From NCBI GenBank assembly GCA_030452275.1, contig JAKDMR010000180.1, positions 1-5,165 of the forward strand: 5,165 bases of DNA. The letters run 5' to 3'. The notes under the pieces were generated by a model, which was given only the letters and a program-made list of their open reading frames with translations, was not told the origin of the DNA and made no database searches. Position numbers and translations under genes: made by a program. Below, in pieces: positions 5,000 to 5,165 of this stretch. The DNA comes from Candidatus Nitrosocosmicus sp. (GTDB taxonomy: Archaea > Thermoproteota > Nitrososphaeria > Nitrososphaerales > Nitrososphaeraceae). The first letter of the stretch is position 1, and every line of letters starts with the position of its first letter.

Positions 5000-5165
5000 T
5001 CATAAATTGATAGGATCTATTTTACTATTTTCCAAGGAAGTTGTTTCCATCTTGAGCCACGTATCGTTGAATTGACTAACTAAGGTAGGAACAAAAATTT
5101 CATGAGAATCGAAATATGCTGATTTGGTACCATCGTTATTAATTATTATCATATTATTATTATCA
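5000..5165 (-). CDS. 3' end of an unidentified protein gene running off the right edge
   Basis: A frame open from the window edge encodes 54 residues before a TGA at 5000-5002. It begins with Asp and three Asn from an ATT/AAT repeat, continues as a hydrophobic MIII run and NNDGTKSAYF, then a helix-like segment HEIFVPTLVSQFNDTWLKM, and ends in a polar tail (ENSKIDPINL). The pattern (a strand, a turn with DG, then a helix with Phe and a Trp four residues on) recalls the end of sensor or TrmB-like regulator domains common in thaumarchaea, but this is only a resemblance. A 50-residue stand-alone protein starting at the internal ATG cannot be excluded. It converges with nnrD, 28 bases between stops, with no clear terminator. 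Confidence 0.5.
   Translation of the reverse strand, partial: DNNNMIIINNDGTKSAYFDSHEIFVPTLVSQFNDTWLKMETTSLENSKIDPINL

Noticed and set aside
5138..5165. ATT repeats as a possible origin or microsatellite element
   Set aside because: The run is short and imperfect and lies within an open minus-strand frame encoding an Asn stretch.

Overview
The window looks like chromosomal DNA of an AT-rich archaeon, most likely an ammonia-oxidising thaumarchaeon (Nitrososphaerota; the low GC and the mix of small proteins would suit a Nitrososphaera or Nitrosocosmicus relative). The reasons are a Nob1-type pre-rRNA nuclease, the archaeal RNA polymerase subunit Rpo12, an archaeal-length adenosylhomocysteinase, several very small zinc-ribbon proteins of thaumarchaeal type, and TATA-like boxes about 26-27 bases upstream of start codons, as in leaderless archaeal transcription. 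The lineage is inferred from recalled family resemblance, not from a search.

Layout. Positions 1-291 hold no convincing gene but include a fold-prone segment (1-117), a T-rich stretch and the probable promoter of the first gene. Positions 292-1576 (+) form a two-gene overlapping unit: NAD kinase, then Nob1, both starting with TTG. After a 254-base gap comes a 68-residue zinc-finger protein (+, 1831-2037). It faces a minus-strand block read leftward from 3685: rpo12 (3685-3521), a 54-residue zinc-ribbon protein starting on the very next base (3520-3356), then adenosylhomocysteinase (3304-2075), ending near an oligo-T tract. Upstream on the same strand is a separate 71-residue Cys-rich protein (4029-3814) with its own TATA box. 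A 78-base divergent promoter region separates it from the ADP-dependent NAD(P)H-hydrate dehydratase (+, 4108-4971). The right edge holds the 3' end of another minus-strand gene.

Functions. Most genes are housekeeping. NAD kinase makes NADP and NnrD repairs hydrated NAD(P)H, so two steps of nicotinamide-cofactor upkeep lie about 3 kb apart. Nob1 matures 16S rRNA, Rpo12 belongs to RNA polymerase, and adenosylhomocysteinase removes the product of S-adenosylmethionine-dependent methylation. No mobile element, CRISPR array, phage gene or obvious new multi-gene system is visible. The points most worth a second look are the shortened second zinc knuckle of Rpo12 (CxC, not CxxC), a changed active-site loop in adenosylhomocysteinase, an unrecognised 71-residue CPRC/CAC protein, a mini-ORF ending exactly on the NAD kinase start, and the fold-prone segment at the left edge.
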